From contig NZ_JADIKF010000040.1 of assembly GCF_016904945.1 (NCBI RefSeq), positions 1,178,001 to 1,242,000 of the forward strand: a stretch of DNA of 64,000 nucleotides, read 5' to 3'. The notes under the pieces are model-generated. The model was given only the letters and a program-made list of their open reading frames with translations. It ran no database searches and was not told the origin of the DNA. Shown here piece by piece: positions 53,123 through 62,900 of this stretch. Numbering within the stretch: position 1 is the first letter of the stretch; every line of letters begins with the position of its first letter. The translations under genes and the position numbers were made by a program. Source of the DNA: Dyella mobilis. GTDB taxonomy: Bacteria; Pseudomonadota; Gammaproteobacteria; Xanthomonadales; Rhodanobacteraceae.

Positions 53123-56100
53123 GTGAATACGCCCGCATCCTCCACGCCTCGTCCACGCCGCCGCTGGTGGCGCATCGTCGCGCTCGTGTTGCTGCTCATC
53201 GTCGTGCTGCTCGCTGGCGGCATCGGCTGGTTGCTGGGTACCGGCGCGGGGTTGCGCTTTGCGCTCGCGCAAGCGCAAAGCCTCACCCATGGCGCCCTGC
53301 AAGTGCAGCAGGCGCAGGGGCGTTTGATCGGGCCGATCGATCTGGCCGCACTGCGATATGACGACGGCGCGGGTACCGATGTACGCATCGAAGGCGTGCA
53401 TCTGGATTGGCACGTCGCACCGCTGCTGTACAAGCGTCTGCACATTGCCAATCTGCAGGTGCAACGCATCGATGTGGCCCTGCCCAAATCACAGGAAACC
53501 AATTCATCTTCCGGCAGCTTCTCGCTGAAGCCGCCGATTGCGCTGGTACTGGACCAAGTACACATCGGCCCAGTCGCCGTCACCCAGGAAGGCAAGCCGC
53601 TGTTCGCCTCCAACCAGCTCGACCTGGCCGGCGGCTGGACCAACCGCGGCTTTGACGTCAGTCGGCTGGCGCTGCGCGCGCCGGATGGTCACGTCGATTT
53701 ATCCGGCCAGCTCGGCATCGGCAGGCGCTATCGCGGCAAAGGTCAGGCAGACGTGCTGTGGAAGTTGGGCGATACCACCTATGCCGGTGCACTTAGCGCG
53801 CAAAGCGACGGCCGCAACGCGCAACTCCAGCTGACACTGTCGCAACCGATGGCCGCGCAGCTTCAGCTCGGCCTGGACCAACGCAAGAACAATGCGTGGA
53901 CAGCCAAGCTGGATGTACCGACCTTCGATCCCAAACCCCTGCTCGGCAGCAGCTCGCTGACGCAACTCTCTGCGCATCTGCAAGGCAGCGGCGATCAGTA
54001 CAGCGGCAGCGTGACCGGGCAACTGGGGCTCAACGCCTATCAGCTGCAACTGCAACCCTTGCAGGCGAGCTTCGATAAGAACTTCACCACGCTCACTCTT
54101 GAACAATTGCAACTGGCTTCGCCGCAGATCAAGGGCATGGTGAATGCCTCGGGCATCGTGCACGTCAATGCGAATCCGGTGGACGCCAAGCTGGCCATCG
54201 ACTGGCGAAATCTCGAACTGCCCGCAGATCTCGCCGGGCAGGTACTGGACAGCCAGGGACATCTCGCCGCCGACGGCAGCGCGGACCGCTATCACGCCGA
54301 AGGCGATATCCGCATCGGGCCGCCCGGCAAGCCGGTGAAACTTGCGCTCAACCTCGATGGCACGCCGCAGCAGATCCAGTTGCACACACTCAGCCTGCTG
54401 CAACCGCAAGGCAGCTTCACCGCCAATGGTTCGCTGACACTGCAACCGGATGTGGCCTGGCAACTGCAAGCTCAGGTCGACAAATTCGATCCCGGCCTGC
54501 TGTTCGCCGACTGGCAAGGCATGCTCAACGCTGAGTTGAACACGCAAGGCAAACTGACCAAGAACAATCCTGACGTCACGCTCGAACTCAAGCGGCTCGA
54601 TGGACAATTACGGCAGCGTCCGCTGCGCGGCAGCGGCCACCTGCACCTGTCGCCCAACAACGTGCTCGACGGCACGCTAGATCTCGCTTCCGGCAACAGC
54701 ACCATCAAGCTGTTGGCGCGTCCGGGCGACCGCAACGACGCCGACATCACACTCGCCATCGCCTCGCTCGGCGATTGGCTGCCGCAAGCAGGCGGCCAAT
54801 TGAATGGCCAGTTCCAGGTGCGCGGCACGCTGCCCAAACTCGCCATCAATGGCAGCCTGCACGGCCAGTCCCTGGCCTGGCAGGAACAAAGCATCCAGCA
54901 ATTGCAGTTGCAGGCAAACATCCCCGACATCAGCAACCCCGGCGGAAAACTGCAACTGGATGCAGGCGGCGCGCAACTCGGCGGCCTCGCATTCCGACAG
55001 ATACGTTTGAACGGACAAGGCACGTCGGCGCAACACGAGTTGACGTTCGACGCACAAGGCGACCAGCTCTCCACCGAACTGGCGCTTAGCGGTGCATTGA
55101 AAGGCCAGAATTGGAACGGCACGCTCTCCACGCTCACGCTGGATGTGCACGGCCTGCCGCGTTGGCGTCTGCAGCAATCCACCCAGCTGGGATGGAACGA
55201 CGGGCAAGCGCGCCTGGGCGAACTCTGCCTCACGGCAGGTGATCCACTGCTTTGCGTCAGCGGCAACTACGACAAGGCCGGCAACCTCGACGCCAGCTAT
55301 CGCTTGCATGCCGTACCACTCGCCCTGGTTGTCGACGCCGCCGGCAGCGCGGATCTACCGTTCAGCGCCGAGGGCATGTTGGAAGGTAACGGCAAGATTC
55401 ATCGCAGTGCGGCCGGCGCATTGACCGGCAACGCTTCGATCACCTCGCCGCAAGGGCGCTTCATCTACCGCGAACATCCCGATCAGCCGGCACTCACTTA
55501 CGAAGGCCTCGCGGTAAATGCGAGCCTGGCACCGGACAACCAGCAAGTCACCGTGCGTGCTTCACTCAACGGCAATGGAAAACTGGATGGCCAGGCCAGC
55601 ATCGTCGGTGCACAGCAGGCACTCTCCGGCCAGCTCTCCTTGCATCTGGGCGACCTGGGTTTCATCAGTCTGTTTACCGATGCCTTGGCCAACGTCAAGG
55701 GAGCCGTCGACGGCAACTTTCAATTCGGCGGGACCCTGACCCAGCCAAGCATTACCGGCCAGGCTGGCGTTGACGGCTTCGCCGCCGAAGTGCCGGACGC
55801 CGGGCTCAAATTGACGAACGGCAAACTCGCGCTAAGCGCGACAAACACGCAGGCGCTGAACATCAGCGGCAGCGTGCAATCGGGCAAGGGTTCCGTAACG
55901 ATCGGCGGCGTGCTGGGCCTGGATGCGCAGACCCAGTCCAATCTCACGCTTAAGGGCAGCCAGTTCACCGCGGCCGACATTCCCGCGGCCAAAGTGGTGA
56001 TCTCGCCAGACCTGCTGGTGCGTCGCGATGCGCAAGGCATCAACGCCACCGGCACCGTGCGTATGGACAGCGCCGACGTCAACCTGGACAAACTCCCTGG

Positions 56101-56905
56101 TGGCGGCGTAAGCAGTGCATCTTCCGATATCGTGATTGCCGATCAGCCGCAGCAACCTGCCAACAGCGGCCCCACGCCCATCTTTGCCTCAATCAAGGTC
56201 GACCTCGGCCCCAAGGCCCATCTGGTCGGCATGGGGCTGGATGGTCACCTCAGCGGCGTACTGACCGTTGATGAGCGACCAGGGCGCGCCACCACCGGCC
56301 AGGGCCAGATCACCGTCAACGGCACCTACAAGGCCTACGGCCAGAACCTCAACATCCAGCAAGGCAAGCTGTTGTTCGCCAGCACGCCAATCGACAACCC
56401 CGGCCTGAATATCCGCGCGCTGCGCAGCCTCAACCCCAATGCCACGATCGATGAAGGTCAGCAGGTGGGTTTGCAGATCAGCGGTACGGCGCAGCGCCCG
56501 ATCGCCACGATATTTTCCAATCCGGTAATGGATCAATCCGACGCGCTTTCCTATTTAATCACCGGCAAGCCGATTTCACAGGTAAAAGGCGGCGAAGGTA
56601 GCACGGTGAATGCCGCGGCGCAGGCATTGGGTTCCGCGGCGGGCAATATGCTGGCCAAGAACGTGGGCAGCAAACTCGGCATCGACGATATTGGCGTATC
56701 CAGCAACGATGCACTGAATGGCAGTTCTGCTTTCACCGTTGGCAAATACCTTTCGCCGCGGCTTTATCTCAGCTACGGCGTGGGCATCTTTGACCCGGGA
56801 CAGGTGATCACTTTGCGTTATAGGTTGAGCCGGCGCTGGAGCTTCGAGGCGCAGAACGCCACCGAATTCAACCGCGCGAGCTTGAATTACCGGATCGAGA
56901 AATAA
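53123..56905 (+). CDS. tamB: Translocation and assembly module subunit TamB
   Basis: Inner-membrane anchored, periplasm-spanning AsmA-like protein of 1260 residues. Basic start and one membrane helix (about residues 16-40), then a very long beta-taco region of repeating amphipathic strands, and the conserved DUF490 C-terminus with QGKLLFASTPIDNPGLNIRA, SQPDALSYLITG-like sequence (DQSDALSYLITGKPIS) and the final strands RRWSFEAQNATEFNRA. Length equals E. coli TamB. GTG start at 53123; the ATG at 53110 leads to a stop after five codons. Confidence 0.94.
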   Translation: MNTPASSTPRPRRRWWRIVALVLLLIVVLLAGGIGWLLGTGAGLRFALAQAQSLTHGALQVQQAQGRLIGPIDLAALRYDDGAGTDVRIEGVHLDWHVAPLLYKRLHIANLQVQRIDVALPKSQETNSSSGSFSLKPPIALVLDQVHIGPVAVTQEGKPLFASNQLDLAGGWTNRGFDVSRLALRAPDGHVDLSGQLGIGRRYRGKGQADVLWKLGDTTYAGALSAQSDGRNAQLQLTLSQPMAAQLQLGLDQRKNNAWTAKLDVPTFDPKPLLGSSSLTQLSAHLQGSGDQYSGSVTGQLGLNAYQLQLQPLQASFDKNFTTLTLEQLQLASPQIKGMVNASGIVHVNANPVDAKLAIDWRNLELPADLAGQVLDSQGHLAADGSADRYHAEGDIRIGPPGKPVKLALNLDGTPQQIQLHTLSLLQPQGSFTANGSLTLQPDVAWQLQAQVDKFDPGLLFADWQGMLNAELNTQGKLTKNNPDVTLELKRLDGQLRQRPLRGSGHLHLSPNNVLDGTLDLASGNSTIKLLARPGDRNDADITLAIASLGDWLPQAGGQLNGQFQVRGTLPKLAINGSLHGQSLAWQEQSIQQLQLQANIPDISNPGGKLQLDAGGAQLGGLAFRQIRLNGQGTSAQHELTFDAQGDQLSTELALSGALKGQNWNGTLSTLTLDVHGLPRWRLQQSTQLGWNDGQARLGELCLTAGDPLLCVSGNYDKAGNLDASYRLHAVPLALVVDAAGSADLPFSAEGMLEGNGKIHRSAAGALTGNASITSPQGRFIYREHPDQPALTYEGLAVNASLAPDNQQVTVRASLNGNGKLDGQASIVGAQQALSGQLSLHLGDLGFISLFTDALANVKGAVDGNFQFGGTLTQPSITGQAGVDGFAAEVPDAGLKLTNGKLALSATNTQALNISGSVQSGKGSVTIGGVLGLDAQTQSNLTLKGSQFTAADIPAAKVVISPDLLVRRDAQGINATGTVRMDSADVNLDKLPGGGVSSASSDIVIADQPQQPANSGPTPIFASIKVDLGPKAHLVGMGLDGHLSGVLTVDERPGRATTGQGQITVNGTYKAYGQNLNIQQGKLLFASTPIDNPGLNIRALRSLNPNATIDEGQQVGLQISGTAQRPIATIFSNPVMDQSDALSYLITGKPISQVKGGEGSTVNAAAQALGSAAGNMLAKNVGSKLGIDDIGVSSNDALNGSSAFTVGKYLSPRLYLSYGVGIFDPGQVITLRYRLSRRWSFEAQNATEFNRASLNYRIEK

Positions 56906-56970
56906 GCGGCATCTTGCCGCTCGTACCTGACAAATGCGCTGCGGCTTGAGGCCACCTCCGCCTCTTGCTC

Positions 56971-57046
56971 GTCATCCCCGCGAAGGCGGGGATCCAGTGA
57001 CTTCGATGCGGCAACCACGCTGGATCCCCGCCTTCGCGGGGATGAC
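56971..57046. repeat. Inverted repeat with 26-bp perfect arms downstream of tamB
   Basis: The arm at 56971-56996 (beginning GTCATCCCCGCGAAGGCGGG) is exactly reverse-complementary to 57021-57046 (ending CCGCCTTCGCGGGGATGAC), with a 24-base centre; each arm also contains the smaller palindrome CCCCGC-GAAG-GCGGGG. This is the widespread GTCATCCCCGCGAA-type dispersed repeat of proteobacterial genomes. It lies between convergent tamB and the response regulator and may also act as a terminator. Confidence 0.92.
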
Positions 57047-57182
57047 GGCGTGAACCAGAAATGACTTTAGCCATCCTGATGACTTGCTGATCTCATTGAA
57101 ATTGCACACAAAGAAAAAAGCGAAATTTAGTTGCCATGGCCCGCCCCATTTTTCGAAAAGCAAACCTCAGCACCACCAACGC

Positions 57183-57866
57183 TCAATGCGCCACACCATT
57201 CAACTGATGCTGGATCTTGAACAGCTCCGTATCCGTACGGATACCCAATTTTCGGTAAGCTGCCTGCTTCTGCGTGCTGATCGTGTTGACGCTACGCGAA
57301 AACTTGGCCGCAATCGCCGTCACCGCCATTCCATCTAGCACACAACGCAACACCTCGCGCTCGCGCGGTGACAGTGCCGCATGCGTGGTAAACATCGGCA
57401 CACCGCTCGACTCGCTGACTTCATCACCGGCCACTTGCTCCAGCTCATAGCGCATACCGGCATCCACATAGCGCTGCCCCGCGGCGACCGTACGTACTGC
57501 GTCGACAAACTCGTCCATCGACTTATTCTTGCCTACGAACCCTCGCGCGCCGATACGCATCACCATCGCCACCGTGGCCACGTTGTAGTGGCCGGATACC
57601 ACCAAAATACGAAGGTTCGGATGGCGCGAGCGCAACATGCGCAGCAAGCTGAGGCCATCGATTTCTCGCGGCCCAAGCGCATAATCCATCACCAACACAT
57701 CGGTACCGCGCACGGCAAGTGCCGACAGAAGCTCGTGCGTAGATTCGTAGTCGCCAACCAGATCGATATCCGATGCGGTCTCCAACTGCGCACGCAGGCC
57801 GAAGCGGACCACTGGGTGATCATCCAACAACATCAGTCGTATGTAATTTTCTTTCTGTCTGTTCAT
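57183..57866 (-). CDS. Orphan response regulator beside the fimbrial operon (REC plus LuxR-type HTH)
   Basis: 227 residues, RcsB/NarL type. The receiver has MLLDDHP, phospho-acceptor Asp in VLVMDYALG, Ser in VVSGHYN and Lys in FVGKNKS. The HTH has LSPREREVLRCVLDG and NTISTQKQAAYRKLGIRTDTE. It resembles the regulator at 10507 in layout and in the STQK...RRLGIR/YRKLGIR helix, suggesting a paralogous pair. It is divergent from the fimbrial operon, with 486 bases between the starts, and is a likely regulator of it. No histidine kinase is adjacent. Confidence 0.92.
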   Translation of the reverse strand: MNRQKENYIRLMLLDDHPVVRFGLRAQLETASDIDLVGDYESTHELLSALAVRGTDVLVMDYALGPREIDGLSLLRMLRSRHPNLRILVVSGHYNVATVAMVMRIGARGFVGKNKSMDEFVDAVRTVAAGQRYVDAGMRYELEQVAGDEVSESSGVPMFTTHAALSPREREVLRCVLDGMAVTAIAAKFSRSVNTISTQKQAAYRKLGIRTDTELFKIQHQLNGVAH

Positions 57867-58352
57867 CGATGTGACCTGAGTTCTCGCGTGTCATGATTTG
57901 TCGCCGCCGCGCATCACTGAGCACGGACGTCGATTCATCGCCATGGAGATTAGGGCGCGCTTGCGAAGCGGCCTTTCGTGTTGAGGTGACGTGCCATTGT
58001 GCAAAAGCACGCATCCTTCAAACGCAAAATCAAGCCAATCTAAACAGCCCACGCCCTAACTGGGGTTTAACGTGATGAACACCCACCCACGAATTGCCTG
58101 CTAACACGGTGAAGCTAGTGCTGCACACCACCATGATGCGGCGCTTTGGGCGACGCCCATGACGGACCAAAATGCTTTTCTGATTTGTACGAAGCGCAAT
58201 TAGGGATAGCACTACGGACACCAATACCGCAGCGCCGCAACCTATGCGGACCCTCCGATTGGTTCCCCATGCTTTGGATTGAGACTGGCTTGCGCTTCCC
58301 GCAAGCCGGGCCGCGGAGGGCCATAAACTCAACCCACCAAGGAAGTTTTTTC
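57867..58352. other. Divergent promoter region between the response regulator and the fimbrial operon
   Basis: 486 bases with no credible gene. The hexamer TTAGGG occurs three times (57950-57955 plus, 58054-58059 minus, 58200-58205 plus); the first two extend to the 8-bp inverted pair TTAGGGCG / CGCCCTAA about 102 bases apart. AAGGAAG precedes the pilin start codon. No clear -35/-10 pair can be assigned with confidence. Confidence 0.55.
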
Positions 58353-58919
58353 ATGAAGAAGCTGATTCTTTCTGCTGCACTGATCGCCGGCCTGGGCGTC
58401 TTCGCGGCCAACTCCGCCATGGCTGCCGACGGCACCATTACCTTCAATGGCCAGATCTCCGCCGTCACCTGCACGGTTCACGGCGACACCCCGGGCGGTA
58501 CCAGTGGTAACTTCACGGTCACCCTGCCCACCGTTGCCAGCTCGGCGTTCGGCGCCGTGGCCGCCGTTGCCGGCTCTACCGGTTACAACATCATCGTGGG
58601 CGGCACTGGCGATACCGGCTGCACCGATGGCACCAACGTCAGCGTGCACTATGAATCGACCAGCCCGCGCGTTGATCTGACCACCGGTAATCTGCAGCTC
58701 GACCCGGGTACAGGTGTCGCCACGGGCGTGCAGATCCAGATCCTGGACGGTGCCACCCGAGCTGCGATCAATCTCGCCACGGCTCCGGATTCCAGTTCGG
58801 TGACTGTCGCCTCCAACACCGCGACCATTCCGTTCTTCGCGCAGTACATCTCGACCGCCGCTGCGGTCACCGCCGGTCCGGCCAACAGCTCAGTGCTCTA
58901 CACGATCGCTTACAACTGA
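58353..58919 (+). CDS. Chaperone-usher fimbrial major subunit
   Basis: 188 residues. Signal peptide MKKLILSAALIAGLGVFAA with cleavage after SAMA. The mature N-terminus DGTITFNGQISAVTCTV is the donor strand plus first Cys of type 1-like pilins; the second Cys is in DTGCTDG, giving the usual disulfide. The C-terminal SVLYTIAYN has the penultimate Tyr recognised by the chaperone. Start at 58353 with AAGGAAG upstream; the frame upstream is not pilin-like. Followed by a hairpin and then the chaperone gene. Confidence 0.93.
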   Translation: MKKLILSAALIAGLGVFAANSAMAADGTITFNGQISAVTCTVHGDTPGGTSGNFTVTLPTVASSAFGAVAAVAGSTGYNIIVGGTGDTGCTDGTNVSVHYESTSPRVDLTTGNLQLDPGTGVATGVQIQILDGATRAAINLATAPDSSSVTVASNTATIPFFAQYISTAAAVTAGPANSSVLYTIAYN

Positions 58920-58928
58920 TCGGTTCCG

Positions 58929-58958
58929 CGAACGCGCCGCTACCTGGCGGCGCGTTCG
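58929..58958 (+). terminator. Strong hairpin after the pilin gene, likely attenuator or mRNA stabiliser
   Basis: Perfect 12-base-pair stem (CGAACGCGCCGC / GCGGCGCGTTCG) with a six-base loop, ten bases after the pilin stop. No T-run follows, so it probably reduces, rather than blocks, read-through into the chaperone and usher genes or protects the pilin mRNA, as in other fimbrial operons. Confidence 0.75.
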
Positions 58959-59061
58959 ACCCTGACCCAAAAATCTCCTTACAAAATCACACATTCACGT
59001 GGAATTCGCCTGATAACAAAAGCGATTCCATTTATCGCCAACCTCATCAGGATGACATCCT

Positions 59062-59811
59062 ATGCGCCACCTGACTCGCTGTCTCTCCGTCGCTAGCCTG
59101 TGCCTTGCGGGGTTATTCGGTACCGCCGCTCATGCTGGCGTAGTGATTACCGGCACACGCGTGATCTATCCCGCGCAATCGCGTGAAGTCACCGTCGGCC
59201 TGACCAATGACGACAAGAAAACGCCGCGGCTGGTCCAAACCTGGATCGACAACGGCAACGAAAAGCTTTCCCCTGACCAGGTCGATGTGCCGTTCAACGT
59301 GACGCCACCGGTGTTCCGCATGGAACCGGGCTCCAGCCAGTCGCTGCGCATCGTGTATACCAAGGAACCCTTGCCCGCCGACAAGGAGTCGCTGTTCTGG
59401 CTGAACGTCCTGGAAGTGCCGCCGAAGCCGGCGGAAGCCGCCGACACCAATACGTTGCAGTTTGCCTTCCGCATCCGCATCAAGATGTTTTTCCGTCCGG
59501 ATGGGCTGAGGGGCAAAGTGGAAGACGCACCCAAACAGTTGATCTGGACGCTGGGCAACCAGAGTGGCAAGAGCACGCTGACCGTGCAGAACCCCACTCC
59601 GTATTACATATCGTTTCAGAACGTCGGTGTCGGCAATGACACCAACAATCTCAACGAGTCTATCGAGAAGGGTTTGATGGTGGCACCAGGCGCCTCACTC
59701 AATATTGCGCTGAAGCAGGAAGTCGCTGCGGGTGCCGGTACGCAAGTCCAGTTCAAGACGATCAACGACTTCGGTGGCTTTGTACCGTTTACGTCATCGA
59801 TCAAACCGTAA
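59062..59811 (+). CDS. Periplasmic fimbrial chaperone (PapD family)
   Basis: 249 residues, two Ig-like domains, assists pilin folding by donor-strand complementation. Signal peptide ends at TAAHAG. The subunit-binding Arg is in TGTRVIYPAQSREV and the Lys in RIRIKMFFRPDGL; the family signature region around LFWLNVLEVPPKP is intact. Domain 2 ends with TINDFGGFVPF. It lies 142 bases after the pilin stop and 125 bases before the usher. Confidence 0.95.
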   Translation: MRHLTRCLSVASLCLAGLFGTAAHAGVVITGTRVIYPAQSREVTVGLTNDDKKTPRLVQTWIDNGNEKLSPDQVDVPFNVTPPVFRMEPGSSQSLRIVYTKEPLPADKESLFWLNVLEVPPKPAEAADTNTLQFAFRIRIKMFFRPDGLRGKVEDAPKQLIWTLGNQSGKSTLTVQNPTPYYISFQNVGVGNDTNNLNESIEKGLMVAPGASLNIALKQEVAAGAGTQVQFKTINDFGGFVPFTSSIKP

Positions 59812-59845
59812 TTCGCAGACCTCTGTTCTTTTCGCTCCGCGACCT

Positions 59846-59868
59846 TCCCCAGCACCGTGTGCCGGGGA
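59846..59868 (+). terminator. Hairpin between chaperone and usher genes
   Basis: TCCCC-A-GCAC / GTGC-C-GGGGA stem with a three-base loop and one internal mismatch, in the chaperone-usher gap. No T-run follows; a role in differential expression or mRNA processing is a possibility. Confidence 0.45.
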
Positions 59869-59936
59869 GGTAACTGCACCTTTGTACCCACTGCGCTCAA
59901 CCGATCCCGCCGACGATTTTTAGGACAAAAGTCATC

Positions 59937-62900
59937 ATGACCACGCAACACGTCGCGAACAAAGAGAGACAAAACGGGACTGGGCCGGCGCCCAAGCTTC
60001 TGAGCGCATTGATTGTCGCTTCGCTTGCACCGGCAGCGGCCTTCGCGGCAGCGCCGGCTGCGCTCGTGGCTCCTGCATCTCCCGCCTCGCCTGCGTCACC
60101 TGTCGCACCGGCAGAGGCCGAATTTGAAACAAACTTTCTGTCCACCGGCACCGACGTCGACCTTTCGCGCTTCGCCAAGGGCAACGTTGTGTTGCCGGGC
60201 ACCTATCGTGCAGACGTCTCCATCAACCAGACCTGGATCGGCCGCGAGGATATCGTCTTCAAGCTCATCGATGGCCAGACGAGCGCAGCACCCTGTTTCG
60301 ATCGTGAATCGCTGCGCCGTTTTGGCGTGGACCTGGACAAAGTAGCGCGCGGCGACGGCAAGCGCAGTCCGGAAGAAGTCGCTGCCCACACCATTCCCGA
60401 AGGCGAGTTGTGCGGCGACCTCGGCAAGTACATTCCCGGCGCCTCGATCGCCTTCAACGAACAAACGCAATCACTCGCCATCAGCGTGCCGCAGCTGTAC
60501 ATGAACAACAGCGCGCGCGGCTACGTCGATCCGTCGCAGTGGGACAGCGGCATCAATGCCGGCACGCTTGGCTACAACTTCAGCGCCTCGAGAAGCACCG
60601 GTGCATATCACGGGAGCCAGGCCTACCTTGGTCTCAACGCCGGCTTCAACCTGGGAGACTGGCATCTTCGCCACCAGGGCTCGCTCAACTGGAGTTCCTC
60701 CGGCCGCAAGAACTACACCAATATCGCCAGCTACGTGCAGCGCGATATTCCGTCGATCAAGTCCCAGCTGGTGGTGGGCGACACCTTTACCAGCGGGCAG
60801 ATCGCAGACAGTTTCCGCGTGCGTGGCGTCAGCTTGTTCAGCGACCCGACCATGTACCCGCAGTCGCAGCAGGGTTACGCGCCGACGGTACGCGGCGTAG
60901 CGGAAACCAATGCCCGCGTCACCATTCGCCAGCGCGGCTACGTCCTCTACGAAACCACGGTCGCACCTGGCCCGTTCGAGATCAACGATCTGTTCCCCAC
61001 CGGCTACGGCGGCGACCTGGAAGTTACCGTGACGGAGACCGACGGTCGCCAGAATACCTTTCTCGTACCGTACGCCGCCGTGCCACAGCTGTTGCGTCCG
61101 GGCATCACCCAATACAGCGCCACGGCCGGCCAGCTGCAACAGACGGGTACCGGCAACAACAAACCCTGGGTCGCGCAGGCGACTTGGCAGCACGGTTTCA
61201 ACAACACCTTTACTGGCTATGCCGCAGGCACAGCCAGCACTGGCTATACGCAAGCCCTGGTCGGCACCGCGATCAATACGCCGGTGGGCGCCGTGGCGGT
61301 CAACCTTGCCGCGTCGGTCACCCAATTCCCCGAAGGCCAGCGCACGCGCAACGGCCAGAGTCTTGGTGTTACCTACAGCAAGAATGTCATCGGCTCCGGC
61401 ACCAACTTCTCTTTGGCGGCGTACCGCTTTTCCAGCAGCGGCTATTACGGCTTGCTCGATGCCGTCAACGCCCGTGATTACGTGCGGTACGGTCAAGGAC
61501 TCGGCACCCAGACTCGCCAACGCAGCCGACTGGACCTCACCGTCAACCAAAAGGTCGGCAATGGCCAACTGTTCTTCAGCGGCAGCACCAGCGACTACTG
61601 GGGCGGCGCCGGTCGCACTACGTCGTACTCGGCCGGCTATAGCAATACGTTCAAGTCGGTAACCTGGAGCCTCTCGGCGCAACGCACGCGCACCCAGGCA
61701 TACAACCCTTACCAGAGTCCGCTCGAGTCGCAGCAGGATCAAGCGGACGACGTGTTCTATGGCCCAGGCCGCATCCCAGGCCCCGGCGTCAACATTCCTG
61801 GTCGCACCGACAACCGCATCATGCTGAACATCTCGGTGCCGTTGGGCAGCAGCTCCAACGCACCATCGCTCTACACCTATTTGTCGCGCGACAACGGCAG
61901 CAATTCCAACAAGGGCGTGCAGGTCGGCGTCAACGGCAGTGCTGGCGAAAATCGCGCCATCACCTACGGCGTGTCGGCTAATCGCAATATCAGTCAGGGC
62001 GGCGGCAGCAGCTACTTCAATACCTCGCTCGGCTACCAGGGTGCGGCGGGCAGCGTGCAGGGCGGTTACAGCCGCTCCGGCAACACCAACCAGATTTCGG
62101 CCTCCGCCAGCGGCGGTGTGGTGGTGCATTCCGGCGGCGTGCTGCTCACCCCGCAGCTGGGCAGCACGATCGGCATCGTCGAAGCACCGGGTGCCAAGGG
62201 CGCGTTGGTCACCAATGCCACCAACGTGCGCATCAATAATTCGGGCTACGCCGCGGTGCCTTACCTCACGCCGTATCAGAGCAATACGGTGGGCATCAAT
62301 CCGCAAGGCATGTCTGAAAACGTCGAACTCAAGGACACCACCAAGACCGTAGCGCCGCGCCTGGGTGCCGTCGTCAAGCTCAAGTACCAGACCGACGAAG
62401 GTCGCTCGGTGATCATCAAGGCACGCCGCAAGGATGGACAACCGCTCCCCTTCGCTGCCGACGTACTCAACGAGAAGGGCGATAGCGTCGGCTCCGTGGG
62501 CCAGGGCAGCAAGATCTTTGTGCGTGGAGTGACTGACAACGGCACGTTGCAGGTGAAATGGGGCGATACCGCGGCTGAGCAATGTTACGTGCAGTATCAG
62601 CTACCGCCTCAAGAGAAGGGCTCAACCAATGCCACTGTCCTGCCGGGGGTCTGCGTTGCGTCGCCCAATGCACCCACACCGGCCGATTCCAAGCCCACCA
62701 ACTTTGAGCCCGTCACCATCACGCCGCTGACCGAAACGCCCTCTCAGCCTGTCAAACCTACGGCGTCGCGCAACACGATCAATGAAGCCGCCTGGTGGAA
62801 CCTGGATACCGTTGCACCGACTGCGGCCTCCAAACCCACCACGACGGCACCTGTCGCCCATGCACCGGCCAAGCCCGCAGCAACGCGCAATACGATCAAG

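Noticed and set aside
60471..62582. 703-codon open frame antisense to the usher
   Set aside because: No family resemblance and skewed composition; the usher is well supported.
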